From Candidatus Nitrosocaldus sp. (GTDB lineage Archaea > Thermoproteota > Nitrososphaeria > Nitrososphaerales > Nitrosocaldaceae): a stretch of DNA of 64,000 nt. Position 1 is the first letter of the stretch; every line of letters starts with the position of its first letter. The stretch covers positions 1 to 64,000 of the forward strand of contig JANWZS010000010.1 in the NCBI GenBank assembly GCA_025054855.1, given 5' to 3'. Both the position numbers and the translations under genes were made by a program. Of the stretch, positions 54,288-63,600 are shown piece after piece. The notes below the pieces were generated by a model, which saw only the letters and a program-made list of their open reading frames with translations, had not been told where the DNA came from and searched no databases.

Positions 54288-54956
54288 ATGGATGCTATTA
54301 TAATAACGACCCATGATATGATGAGGATAGAGGAGAGGGCCCATGCGATGGGTGTGACGAGGCTGCTCATGATGGAGAATGCTGGTGCGGGTATAGCGCA
54401 TCACATAGCAAGTAAGTTCTCAGATCTTAGGGGCAGGAGGGTGGTTGCTATTGCAGGGCTTGGTAACAATGGTGGCGATGCGATGGTCTCCGCAAGGCAT
54501 CTGACCTACTACAGGGCAGATGTTACCGTCGTGTTACTCGGTAGGGGTGCAGATATAAGGACGGTCGAGGCGAGGACCAACTGGGGGATACTGGAGAGGA
54601 TGGGCGGTAGCATAAGGCTTGTAGAGTTGGGTGAAGGTATGGCTATGGATAGTATCAGGGGCATGATCACCAACGCTGATGTAATAGTGGATGGTATATT
54701 CGGTACTGGGATAAAGGGTAGCATAAGGGAACCACATGCAAGCATGATAGATGCCATAAATGCGAGCAGGGCGTACAAGGTTGCGGTTGATGTACCATCT
54801 GGCCTAGACCCAGACACAGGGATGTATGAGAGGTGCGTGAGAGCAGATGCAACCGTAACATTCCACAGAGCGAAGAGGGGCTTGATGGTGAGTAGAGATG
54901 TATGCGGGACGATAGTGGTATGGCCAATAGGCATACCACCAGAGGCAGAGGTCTAG
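54288..54956 (+). CDS. nnrE: NAD(P)H-hydrate epimerase
   Basis: 222 residues, YjeF N-terminal fold. LLMMENAGAGIAHHI, GLGNNGGDAMVSARHL, DGIFGTGIKG and AVDVPSGLDPDTG are typical. It repairs damaged NAD(P)HX. The dehydratase domain usually fused to it is missing, so it must be elsewhere. It starts a unit with the MBL and CobT-like genes. Confidence 0.88.
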   Translation: MDAIIITTHDMMRIEERAHAMGVTRLLMMENAGAGIAHHIASKFSDLRGRRVVAIAGLGNNGGDAMVSARHLTYYRADVTVVLLGRGADIRTVEARTNWGILERMGGSIRLVELGEGMAMDSIRGMITNADVIVDGIFGTGIKGSIREPHASMIDAINASRAYKVAVDVPSGLDPDTGMYERCVRADATVTFHRAKRGLMVSRDVCGTIVVWPIGIPPEAEV

Positions 54957-54969
54957 GTTTGATGATCCT

Positions 54970-55596
54970 ATGTGGTTGGTGGTGTGCATGATACTCAGGC
55001 AGATCAAGGTAGGGAGGATGGCAAACTTCACGTACATAGTTGGGGATGAGGATAGCAGGCTTGCAGCCGTCATAGATCCATCATGGGAACTCGAGAGGGT
55101 CTTGGATGAACTGAAGCGTAGCAACCTCAGATTAACGTATATAATAAATACGCATACACACTTCGATCACGTGCTCGGGAATGAGCAGCTCAAGGCTCTA
55201 ACCGGTGCAAGGGTGGTCATGCATAAGAACTCTCAACTAGAGAAGGATGTCGCTGTAGATGACAACGATCTGATAACCCTAGGTAGCCTCAGCATGAGGG
55301 TTCTTTACACCCCAGGGCACTCAAAGGATAGCATATGTTTACTCGTTGAAAACAGGCTGTTTACAGGGGATACGCTCTTCGTGGGCTCATGCGGCAGGGT
55401 AGATCTCCCTGGGGGGGATGCAGGTGAACTCTACGAGAGCCTGAGGAGGATAGCTAGCCTGGATGAGTGTCTGGAGGTGTACCCAGGGCATGACTATGGG
55501 CACGAGCCATACTCAACCATAGGCAAGGAGAAGAGGAGCAATCCAGTTATGCTGGTGGGTAGCAAGGAGGAGTTCATCGCACTGGTTGGTGGTTAG
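54970..55596 (+). CDS. Metallo-beta-lactamase fold hydrolase (glyoxalase II-like)
   Basis: 208 residues; ATG 54991 (MILRQIKVG) is a likely start. THTHFDHVLG, GHSKDSICL, FTGDTLFVGSCGRVDLPGGD and YPGHDYG provide the metal ligands. The SCGRVDLPGGD text resembles persulfide-dioxygenase and glyoxalase II enzymes. The substrate is unknown. It is 13 bases after the epimerase gene. Confidence 0.88.
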   Translation: MWLVVCMILRQIKVGRMANFTYIVGDEDSRLAAVIDPSWELERVLDELKRSNLRLTYIINTHTHFDHVLGNEQLKALTGARVVMHKNSQLEKDVAVDDNDLITLGSLSMRVLYTPGHSKDSICLLVENRLFTGDTLFVGSCGRVDLPGGDAGELYESLRRIASLDECLEVYPGHDYGHEPYSTIGKEKRSNPVMLVGSKEEFIALVGG

Positions 55597-56731
55597 CATG
55601 CATAATGGTGATGGTAGCAGCAGTGTAAGGGTAGCAGTGAACAGGGGTAAGGGGCTAGAGTTCCTCGACTCCATAGTAGGGAAGGAGTTCAGGTTCACAT
55701 TGATCGTATCGTACACAGAGACTGCAGAGATAGATGGCATAACCGTTGCTGGAGCCAGCAAGGACCTGGTCGGGTTCACACCCCCAGCGGATGCAGAGTT
55801 CCTGTACCATGGGAGGTGCAAGTGCATAGATGCAGTGCCAGCGACACCAGATGGCAAGCCCACACCAGCACTCATAACCAGAGCGATGCTCAGACTCGCC
55901 AACATACCACTGACCATAGTAGACTCTGGGAGCCTCATCAAGCCTATGGTACCGCACTACACGTTGGCTGCCAGTCATGGAAGGAACATCGTACATGGGC
56001 ATGCTATGAGCGTAGATGAGGTCGATCACATATACAGGCATAGCATGGAGCTGGGGAGGGTTCTGGCTAAGAGCACCGACTGCCTGATCATAGGTGAGAG
56101 TATACCTGCTGGTACAACGACAGCGCTTGCAGTCATGCTTGCCATGGGTATAGATGCTAGATTCAGGGTGAGCAGCAGCATGCCCAACAACCCCCATGAT
56201 CTGAAGTTGAGGGTAGTAGAGGAGGGTATGAGGAGTGCTGGGGTAGAGTTCGGTTCCCTGAAGGATAGACCGCTGGATGCCATGGCCATGCTCGGTGATC
56301 CGATGATGCCCTGTGCTGCTGGGCTAGCTATAGGGGCCATGGATCATGCAAGAGTTATACTTGCTGGGGGTACGCAGATGGCAGCCGTGCTTGCAATCAT
56401 CAAGGCTCTCCACGCTAGGCTTGATGACATAGCGGTAACCACAACGGCATACGTTGTGAACGATGCTACAGCAGATATAAGGTACCTGATAGGCTCCATC
56501 TCGAGTGATGTGCCATTACTCTACGTAGACCCAATGCTCAAGTACTCAAGCAGAAGAGGGCTAAGGGCATACGCTGAGGGCTTCGTGAAGGAGGGTGTTG
56601 GTGCTGGAGGCTCGTGCATAGCAGCACTCGCAAAGAGTGGGTTCAGGTTGAGTGCAATGGACCTACTCAGAGCGGTGGAGGATGAGTATGAGCATGCCAT
56701 AGAGATTCCTATGGAGAGGATGCGCAAGTAA
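55586..56731 (+). CDS. CobT-family nicotinate-nucleotide phosphoribosyltransferase-like protein
   Basis: 381 residues. GFTPPADAEFLYHGRCKCIDAVPATPDGKPTPALITRAML, VHGHAMSV, IGESIPAGTTTALAVMLAMG and AGGTQMAAVLAIIKAL match the archaeal CobT-like family (UPF0284/TIGR00303), thought to act in cobamide lower-ligand attachment. It overlaps the MBL gene by 11 bases. It agrees with cobamide synthesis in thaumarchaea. Confidence 0.85.
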   Translation: MVVSMHNGDGSSSVRVAVNRGKGLEFLDSIVGKEFRFTLIVSYTETAEIDGITVAGASKDLVGFTPPADAEFLYHGRCKCIDAVPATPDGKPTPALITRAMLRLANIPLTIVDSGSLIKPMVPHYTLAASHGRNIVHGHAMSVDEVDHIYRHSMELGRVLAKSTDCLIIGESIPAGTTTALAVMLAMGIDARFRVSSSMPNNPHDLKLRVVEEGMRSAGVEFGSLKDRPLDAMAMLGDPMMPCAAGLAIGAMDHARVILAGGTQMAAVLAIIKALHARLDDIAVTTTAYVVNDATADIRYLIGSISSDVPLLYVDPMLKYSSRRGLRAYAEGFVKEGVGAGGSCIAALAKSGFRLSAMDLLRAVEDEYEHAIEIPMERMRK

Positions 56732-56860
56732 GCATCTCCCAAAGAGATTAATAGTTTATTAAATAAACCCTTAATATTCTGCTCTGCCCACTAACTGTTG
56801 CCACTCGCTTCTGAATTACTAGATACAGGGACTGCATTAAGCTTCCCTACAGATGTATAC

Positions 56861-57167
56861 TTAAAATTCAGGAGTCTCTACGTACGGGTTTATTCCATTT
56901 TTAACTTTGAACTGCCATACTCGCAATGATACTAGAAGGGATTCCCGTAGCCGTAACTCAGGATCAGATAACAATCGCTCCGAGTGTTCTTCTAATCTAT
57001 GATCACTCCCACCATTCATAAAATAGTTGAAATATGGTATCTGAGAGCTGCTACAGTAAGGGCATCTATCAACAAACTCATCATCTGCCCTCAGTACTAT
57101 AAAATCAAAGCATAGGGCATCTCTGGATCTTCAGCGAGAGTCCTGTGCTAGGATCATCTGACTCCAT
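56861..57167 (-). pseudogene. Broken zinc-ribbon-like small protein gene
   Basis: From ATG 57167 one frame reads MESDDPSTGLSLKIQR and stops at 57105-57107. Another frame without a start reads CFDFIVLRADDEFVDRCPYC and continues through NYFMNGGSDHRLEEHSE to a stop at 56861-56863. Joined by one frameshift near 57110-57130, they make about 100 residues with a CPYC knuckle. A single frameshift or a chance pair of frames are both possible. Confidence 0.4.
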
Positions 57168-57554
57168 TAAAGTTTGTAACCATATATCACTCCCTCTACA
57201 ATAAAATATGAACTTGTGCCTCGCCTATGCTGCTACTATACGCTATCATCCATATGTATGATGTCTAGCCGAGTAGCTATATGCGAAGTGATCACAACAC
57301 CAATGCATGAGCACATCCTGAACGGTACGAACCGACCTGCGTTGAACAGACAGATGTACAATTGTAGGGGCACTGCATAGAAATTTATGCGTTGCTTAAG
57401 GGGTAACCCCTAGTAAGCTGTGGTGTGCATATGCTCGTAACTGCCATGTACAGCATCGTGATCTACAAACTAAGAGTCGTTTGAACTCCTGAATCTTATA
57501 ATGTCATTGCACATGTTCTGTCTCAAGTAGCAGAAGAAGTAATCCTGCACTGCT

Positions 57555-57593
57555 GAATAGGTAACCAGAATAGGTAACCAGAATAGGTAACCA
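57555..57593. repeat. 13-bp minisatellite, three copies
   Basis: GAATAGGTAACCA is repeated three times without change in the gene-poor gap. Confidence 0.9.
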
Positions 57594-57762
57594 GGATGAC
57601 CGCTGTTCCGCATAATTATCCGTTACGGCATAAGATGGGAATAGATGGTGTTCTTCATCCAACCATCTACCTCCATTTGTATAAATTATGTGATACTCAT
57701 AAGCCTCAAGAATGTCAATTTGCTGCTATAGGTTGGTAGTTTAGTTAGTAGAACAACTACAC

Positions 57763-57780
57763 ATTCTACTCATGTAGAAT
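57763..57780 (-). terminator. Hairpin after the 57832 gene
   Basis: ATTCTAC-TCAT-GTAGAAT forms a perfect 7-bp stem with a 4-base loop, 52 bases downstream of the stop of the minus-strand gene. Its role as terminator is a guess; archaeal termination often needs only T-runs. Confidence 0.3.
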
Positions 57781-57831
57781 CAAGCAAGATTGCGTATATG
57801 GATGACTTTGTGCTGCAGTCTATAGCTACAG

Positions 57832-58170
57832 TTACAACACTCCACCAGCCTTCCTGTACTCCTCAGCAACTATGTTGTACACAGTCTCAAAGTAAAGCCT
57901 GGTTGAGTAGGGCATCTCTCCCAATGCATCATCAATAACCTTGAGCAGCAGTGGTACTGCACGCTTCGATACGTTGAGCCTGAACTTCATCGGCAGTATC
58001 TCATCCTGCTCAACGCTCACCTTATCCCTCAACTCCTCTGAGCATAGTGCCCTAGTCCTCTCAATTATCAGGGAGTACCAGAATGCTAGAGCGTCTGGTA
58101 CAAGACCACTCCTTGCCTCATTGACCACCTTGGCAAGTATGAGATCTATGCTCATGCTAGAGCTAACCAA
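57832..58170 (-). CDS. Conserved helical small protein of unknown function
   Basis: About 107-112 residues; ATG 58155 (MSIDLILAK) is a likely start. It is almost entirely helical, with FWYSLIIERTRALCSEELRDK and RAVPLLLKVIDDALGEMP. It lies downstream of uS13-uS4 on the same strand, where uS11 stands in many archaea, after a 108-base spacer. It is not uS11. No family was recognised. Confidence 0.6.
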   Translation of the reverse strand: MVSSSMSIDLILAKVVNEARSGLVPDALAFWYSLIIERTRALCSEELRDKVSVEQDEILPMKFRLNVSKRAVPLLLKVIDDALGEMPYSTRLYFETVYNIVAEEYRKAGGVL

Positions 58171-58278
58171 CCATCATAATTAATTGGTTGGATCAACTAT
58201 GCTACAGTATTATGTCGAGCCCAGTAGACAAGACAACGAGGTCGGTAGAGCACGCACACAGATAGGCAAGTGCATCAA

Positions 58279-58746
58279 TCAGGCCAGAGATATCATATCC
58301 TCCTCTCCCCTCTCAACCCAGTAACCAGGTCTATCGACCCTCCTATCCCCTATCATTACATGCCCATGCACTATCATCTGCCTTGCCTGTAGTGCTGTCC
58401 TTGCTAGACCCTTCCTCAGCACCAGGGTCTGCAGCCTACGCTCCAGTATATCCTGGACCTTCAGGTTGAGTATATCGTCTAGCGTGGCACTCTCCTTCAC
58501 CAGCCCAAGCCTGTTCAGTGATCTGAGCAGCTCTGCCTCCCTCCTGCTCCTGACCTCTACGGGTAGTGCAAGCAGGTCCCTGGCCCTCTTCCTTATCCTA
58601 GAGAGTTCCGACTGCGCCTTCCACAGCTCACGCTTGTTCCTCAACCCATAGTTACCAACTATCTCAAGCTCCTGCATCAGCAGGGAAGAGTCCCAGTGCC
58701 TCTTTGGTCTATGGTATGTCTTCCTTGGGTTCTTCACATCGCCCAT
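58279..58746 (-). CDS. rpsD: Ribosomal protein uS4
   Basis: 155 residues, short archaeal form. PRKTYHRPKRHWDSSLLMQELEIVGNYGLRNKRELW at the start is archaeal, and the S4 RNA-binding domain is in ILERRLQTLVLRKGLARTALQARQMIVHGHV. It follows uS13 by 21 bases. Confidence 0.95.
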   Translation of the reverse strand: MGDVKNPRKTYHRPKRHWDSSLLMQELEIVGNYGLRNKRELWKAQSELSRIRKRARDLLALPVEVRSRREAELLRSLNRLGLVKESATLDDILNLKVQDILERRLQTLVLRKGLARTALQARQMIVHGHVMIGDRRVDRPGYWVERGEEDMISLA

Positions 58747-58767
58747 GCTCCCACCCTCACCTCACGA

Positions 58768-59280
58768 TCACTTCTGCTGCTGTTGCTGTGCCTGCTGTTG
58801 CTGTTGTGGTGCTGCAGCCTTGCCACCCTTCCTTACACCCACGGTACCTCCCTTCCTCCCAGTTGTTCTAGTACTCTGACCCCTAACCTTCAGCCCGTAC
58901 ATGTGCCTGTACCCCCTCCAGCTCATGACACCCTTCTCCCTCTCTATATCGCTCTTCACAGCAAACTCTAGATCTGAGCTGAGCAGGTGCATATCCCTGC
59001 CAGTATCAATATCCCTCTGCCTGTTGAGGTACCATCTAGGGAAGCCTGCGCTTGCTGGGTCCTTCAGCACGTTCTCTATCGCTGCTATATGTGTATCGAG
59101 CGCAAACCCAATCCTCATGTTCGGATCTATGCCTAGGGCTGTGAGCATGGAGTAGGCGAAGTTGTATCCCACGCCCTTGAGCTCTGCTAGCGCAGCGACC
59201 ACCTTCTTACGCCCATCCACATCCTTCCCAGCAACCCTAACTATATGCCTGAACTCCTGAGCACTTGTGCTGGTTGCCAT
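58768..59280 (-). CDS. rpsM: Ribosomal protein uS13 with a Gln-rich tail
   Basis: 170 residues. FRHIVRVAGKDVDGRKKVVAALAELKGVG and YRHMYGLKVRGQSTRTTGRKGGTVGV are conserved. The C-terminus adds a poly-Gln/Ala tail (about the last 17 residues) coded by CAG/CAA repeats. It opens the uS13-uS4 operon, and a TTTTTATTTAGG box at about 59308-59320 (minus strand) is its promoter. Confidence 0.95.
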   Translation of the reverse strand: MATSTSAQEFRHIVRVAGKDVDGRKKVVAALAELKGVGYNFAYSMLTALGIDPNMRIGFALDTHIAAIENVLKDPASAGFPRWYLNRQRDIDTGRDMHLLSSDLEFAVKSDIEREKGVMSWRGYRHMYGLKVRGQSTRTTGRKGGTVGVRKGGKAAAPQQQQQAQQQQQK

Positions 59281-59510
59281 CCGCCATCTGCATATGCTCC
59301 ATCCAGCCTAAATAAAAACCATGCTGTACGTATATGTGTGGATTGATGCGCTGATGAGCATACACGTACCAATCTAGCAAGTAGCGGTAGCTGGTCTGCC
59401 CAGAGGCTAGTAGGATATTCGCTGCACTGTACCATACCAGATTACCGTACATGTGAATAGCAAGCAGGCAAGCAGGCAAGCATGTTCGCTTCGTACGTAG
59501 GAGTAAGAAC

Positions 59511-59522
59511 CTTTAAATTTAG
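59511..59522 (+). promoter_or_regulatory. TATA box of the MoxR-type ATPase gene
   Basis: CTTTAAATTTAG lies about 22-33 bases before ATG 59544. Confidence 0.6.
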
Positions 59523-59543
59523 TGCTATGCATCTCATACCTGC

Positions 59544-61235
59544 ATGGATTCAGAGAGGATCAGGGAGTTGGTGTATAAAAGTTACTCCTCCAAACCAGAT
59601 TACATCGAGGTTATGCCTGGCGTGCCCAGGGATTACATGAGGATAGAGACCCTCGGCCAACTTCTGGAGATCAACTACAAGTACCTAAGCGTGGATGAGC
59701 AGATGCGCAGGAACCTGATAGCGAAGAGGAGGAGCGGGACCAACCCATACCCAGGGATAATAGGCTACGATGATGTTATAGCAGCAACGGATAGAGCGAT
59801 ACTCGCTGGGCATGATATAATATACATAGGGAAGATAGGCCAAGCAAAGACCAAGCTAGCAGAGACCATAGCAAGGAACCTGCTCTCCCCCATCCCTGCC
59901 ATAAAGGGATGCATAATACACGATATACCGACCCTCCTCCCTGGTGAGGAGCTCGCTAGGCTGCTCTCTGGAAGAGATCCAGAGCATACATCGCTGGAGT
60001 TCCACATATGCAATGAGTGCGAGTACAGGATAAGGGATGATGGGCTCGATACCAGGATAGAGTGGGTAGATGGCATGTCAAGGTACAGGTATGTGCTCGC
60101 TACGCCAGACATCTCCATAAAGGACCTCGTAGGGCAGATAGATGCCACGAAGATAGCAAGGGGGGCTACACTCTACAGCATAGAGTCCTATTCCCCAGGG
60201 CAGCTGCTACAGGCTAGGCATGGCGTACTCTGCATAGATGAGCTACCAGTGCTCGATCCGAGGAAGCAGGTGGTACTCCTGAGTGTGCTGCAGGAGGGGA
60301 AGTTCACCACAGGCTCCTATCCCGTCATATTCAAGCCATACGTGAGGGTTATAGCAACCGCAAACCCCGTGGATTACACACATGCAAGCAAGATAATAGA
60401 GCCCCTGGTCGATAGGTTCGAGAGCCATATAGTTACACACTATCCATACACGTTGAGGGATGAGATGGCCATAATGGTGCAGGAGGCCAAGGTTGACCAT
60501 GCTTACAGTAGCGTGATACTGCCCATATTCATGCTCAAGTTGGTAGCAAGGATAACGCACCTCGCCAGGGAGCACCCAGATGTGAACAAGGAGAAGGGCG
60601 TGAGTGTCAGGATGAGCATACATGCCCTAGAACTGCTGATAAGTGAGGCTATGAGGGTTAGGGCACTGTACGGCGATGCGGTAGCAGTGCCTAGGCCATC
60701 AGATATGCATGCCATAGTGCCAGCAGCAAAGTTCGAGCTCTCCGAATTGGAGGATAGCAGTGAGAATAGGAGGAGGGTGCTTGAGCAGATAATGGAGGAG
60801 AGCCTCAAGCAGACATCCATAGAGTATGTCATGGATGTGACGCAAGAGCAGCTCGCAGGCATAAGGGAGGAGTTCAGGGGTAGGTCGATCATAGTATCCC
60901 AAGCAAGTCTATGGGGCGATGGCGATAAGGGCGAGAGGGGTGACAAGGGTCGCCATGGGCATGATGGTGCCTACAGCACCCAGCTTGCAGGTTTCAGGGA
61001 GCTGCTGGGTCTAATAGATGGGGTTATGCTCAAGGTGGAGAGGGAGCATATCGAGTTCATTGAGTACCTGAGGATGCATGGGATAGACACTAGGCTGCTC
61101 GACATAGGCGAGGGTAGCAGTGACAGGATGGGTGAGGTGAAGGCATCAGTATTCGAACTTGTGCTGGAGGGTCTGAGGCATATTAGGCCGCCAGTACTAG
61201 ATAGGAGGGAGAGGGGGGTCTATGTGGCAACCTGA
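59544..61235 (+). CDS. MoxR / magnesium-chelatase-like AAA ATPase
   Basis: 563 residues. Walker A is YIGKIGQAKTKLAE near residue 95 and Walker B is GVLCIDELPVLD near residue 230; TANPVDY is sensor 1, and the helical lid follows. The HICNECEYR stretch adds a CxxC in an insert between Walker A and B. A Gly/Asp/Lys-rich linker (GDKGERGDKGRHGHDG) precedes the C-terminal domain. Its end overlaps the VWA gene by 14 bases. Such ATPase-VWA pairs act as chaperones or metal inserters; cobaltochelatase-like is possible but no CobN is here. Confidence 0.85.
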   Translation: MDSERIRELVYKSYSSKPDYIEVMPGVPRDYMRIETLGQLLEINYKYLSVDEQMRRNLIAKRRSGTNPYPGIIGYDDVIAATDRAILAGHDIIYIGKIGQAKTKLAETIARNLLSPIPAIKGCIIHDIPTLLPGEELARLLSGRDPEHTSLEFHICNECEYRIRDDGLDTRIEWVDGMSRYRYVLATPDISIKDLVGQIDATKIARGATLYSIESYSPGQLLQARHGVLCIDELPVLDPRKQVVLLSVLQEGKFTTGSYPVIFKPYVRVIATANPVDYTHASKIIEPLVDRFESHIVTHYPYTLRDEMAIMVQEAKVDHAYSSVILPIFMLKLVARITHLAREHPDVNKEKGVSVRMSIHALELLISEAMRVRALYGDAVAVPRPSDMHAIVPAAKFELSELEDSSENRRRVLEQIMEESLKQTSIEYVMDVTQEQLAGIREEFRGRSIIVSQASLWGDGDKGERGDKGRHGHDGAYSTQLAGFRELLGLIDGVMLKVEREHIEFIEYLRMHGIDTRLLDIGEGSSDRMGEVKASVFELVLEGLRHIRPPVLDRRERGVYVAT

Positions 61236-62574
61236 TGCAAAGACATACGAGTACTACGAGAGCAGGGGTGTGAGTAGCAGTGGTGATGCTCAGGGCATAC
61301 CTAGGGAGCTGATGAACAGGATGCTGCTTGCCATAGGAGAGGAGGTGCTCAGGAATGGCGAGGGTACTAGCAGGGCTGAGCTGGAGAAGATGGTGGATGA
61401 GATCATGGCAAAGGAGATGGCCAAGATGAGCAGTGCCAAGGGTGCGGATGAGAAGGGTAGGGATGATATAAAAAGCATCAACAGTAGGTCCATTCTGGCA
61501 TACCTGGAGGAGGAGGGTTACATAAACAGGGGCAGGAGGAGGATGCTCACAGGTAAGGGGTTCATGAGCATAGGCATGCTCATGCTGAAGGATATGCTCA
61601 AGGCGTTCAAGGATAGCGAACTGGGCACTCATGAGACCAGCAAGAGCGGTCATGGTACCATCACGCTGGAGAGTAGCAGGAGGTATGAGTATGGTGACGA
61701 TCTCAAGGAACTCAATGTACCCAAGAGCATGCTCAATGCTGTGGAGAGGATAATGAAGGAGAAGGGTAGGGTGGATCTACCCATAGAGTTCAAGGTGGAG
61801 GACCTTGAGCAGTATGAGATGCTCAACGAGGTGAAGATGGCTGTTGTGTACTGCATAGACCTGAGTTCCACCATGCGCTACTCCTCGCTCAACGATGATG
61901 TGAGCAGGATAGAGGCAGCGAAGAAGGCGCTCTGGTGCCTCTACATCCTGAACAGGAAGCTCTTCCCATCGGATGCCATACACCTTCTAGGCTTCGGCGC
62001 TCTAGCGACGAGGATAATGCCCAAGGATATACCCTATCTGAAGACGTTCGAGCCAGGGCATGACTTTCTGCACTACACTAACTACCAGGCAGCATTCAGG
62101 CTAGCAGTCAAGATACTGAACAGGGAGGATGCTACAAACAAGAGGGTTGTTATGATAACAGATGGCCAGCCTAGTGCATGCTTCGTTGATAGCGAGGCTG
62201 AGAAGGAGAGGATACTCAATGCTAGGCCGTACTCGCACTTCTACAGGCCTGATAGGGTAACCCTTGATGCGCTCAGGGATGAGCAGGGCATAGATGTGGA
62301 TACCGGGAGTGGTTCACTCGTGTACCTGTGCTACAGGTACAGGCAGGTAGATCCATACATAGCCACAAAGACCATACTGGAGGCGAAGAGGTGCAAGAGG
62401 CTTGGTATAGATGTTGATACCCTCATGGTGAGTGAGGAGGATGTGCTCCTCAAGTTCATCAACGATATGGAGAGGCATGTGAAGGGTAGATCATACTACA
62501 TAAACCCATCCAACCTGGGGAAGGTGCTCATAACGGATTACATACTGAATAAGAGGCAGTTGATCAAGGCATAG
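61222..62574 (+). CDS. VWA-domain partner of the MoxR-type ATPase
   Basis: 450 residues. The N-terminal half is helical with Lys/Glu-rich stretches. The VWA domain (about residues 205-430) has VVYCIDLSSTMRYSS as MIDAS (D-x-S-x-T), and VVMITDGQPSACF as the third MIDAS block. It should act with the upstream ATPase in the cytoplasm. The partner substrate is unknown. Confidence 0.85.
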   Translation: MWQPDAKTYEYYESRGVSSSGDAQGIPRELMNRMLLAIGEEVLRNGEGTSRAELEKMVDEIMAKEMAKMSSAKGADEKGRDDIKSINSRSILAYLEEEGYINRGRRRMLTGKGFMSIGMLMLKDMLKAFKDSELGTHETSKSGHGTITLESSRRYEYGDDLKELNVPKSMLNAVERIMKEKGRVDLPIEFKVEDLEQYEMLNEVKMAVVYCIDLSSTMRYSSLNDDVSRIEAAKKALWCLYILNRKLFPSDAIHLLGFGALATRIMPKDIPYLKTFEPGHDFLHYTNYQAAFRLAVKILNREDATNKRVVMITDGQPSACFVDSEAEKERILNARPYSHFYRPDRVTLDALRDEQGIDVDTGSGSLVYLCYRYRQVDPYIATKTILEAKRCKRLGIDVDTLMVSEEDVLLKFINDMERHVKGRSYYINPSNLGKVLITDYILNKRQLIKA

Positions 62575-62632
62575 CCATGATGATCTCTGCATAATCATCA
62601 TTCATTCATTTATTGCTCATATGCTCGATTCG

Positions 62633-63310
62633 TTATGGCTGTGCAAGGTTGATGTTTGGATTGATCCTCTTCACCTTCTCCCAGTCGTCCAGGAATATGC
62701 TCAAGCCCTTATCTGTCAATGGGTGCTTGATCATCTTCTCAAGCACATCTGGTGGCATGGTTATCACATCTGCACCAGTTCTTGCTGCCTCAACCACATG
62801 AACTGGGTGCCTAACGCTGGCAACCAGTACCTTCGTGCTGAAGCTGTAGTTCCTGAATATCTGAACGGTATCCCTTATCACCTGCATACCATCATGACCA
62901 GCATCATCCAACCTCCCTATGAACGGGCTCACGTACGTTGCCCCAGCCTTGGCTGCCAGAAGTGCCTGATTCGGGGAGAATACTAGCGTGCAGTTGGTCT
63001 TTATCCCCTCACCTGCTAACCTCCTTATGGCCTTGAGGCCATCTGGCAGCATGGGTATCTTCACAACCGCATTCGGCCCGAACCTTGCTAGCCTACGTGC
63101 CTCTTCAAGCATCCCATCCAGGGTTGTGCTCACAACCTCTAGGCTGACAGGGCCCTTGACCGTCCTGATTATCTCCTTCATTATCTCTATGGGATTGCCA
63201 TTCTCCTTTGCAAGAAGTGTAGGGTTCGTCGTTACACCATCCAGTATACCCATGTCGTTGTACTTCCTTATCGCATCTAGGTTTGCTGTATCGAGGAATA
63301 TCTGGACCAT
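62633..63310 (-). CDS. Transaldolase (TalC/fructose-6-phosphate aldolase-like)
   Basis: 225 residues, the short TalC/FSA form. FLDTANLDAIRKYNDMGILDGVTTNPTLLAKE, VSLEVVS, NAVVKIPMLPDGLKA with the Schiff-base Lys, NCTLVFSPNQALLAAKAGATYVSPFIGRLDD are all present. It links sugar phosphates in a non-oxidative pentose pathway. It converges with the VWA gene. Confidence 0.93.
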   Translation of the reverse strand: MVQIFLDTANLDAIRKYNDMGILDGVTTNPTLLAKENGNPIEIMKEIIRTVKGPVSLEVVSTTLDGMLEEARRLARFGPNAVVKIPMLPDGLKAIRRLAGEGIKTNCTLVFSPNQALLAAKAGATYVSPFIGRLDDAGHDGMQVIRDTVQIFRNYSFSTKVLVASVRHPVHVVEAARTGADVITMPPDVLEKMIKHPLTDKGLSIFLDDWEKVKRINPNINLAQP

Positions 63311-63600
63311 GGCTATGGTTGATCTGGAGCCTATTTATTTATTATTTCTGGTTCAGAATGCACCACTACCGCATATCTATCCCATCAGGATTGTATCCCT
63401 TCGATTCAGTAGAAGTAAATATAAAATCATTACAACGCAACCTCCGTTTGTTTCACCTACATAACATTGGTTAGCGATGATGCTCTATCATATCTCTAGG
63501 AATAAGCGTGGTTAGCAGTAAGGGTGATAGTAACTAACCATTAGTATATTTTGAATTATACCTCCTTATATAGATGATTAATAGAAAAATATGGATGTCG

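Larger units (their letters stand above)
56732..57831. other. 1.1-kb gap holding a pseudogene and a minisatellite
   Basis: No intact gene lies here. The left part holds a broken minus-strand gene (56861-57167). Further right are GGGG-TAA-CCCC near 57400, a 13-bp minisatellite (57555-57593) and a hairpin (57763-57780). The rest shows nothing recognised. Confidence 0.6.

Noticed and set aside
57832-58170. uS11 after uS4
   Set aside because: The protein lacks the uS11 glycine-rich and C-terminal basic motifs and is all-helical.
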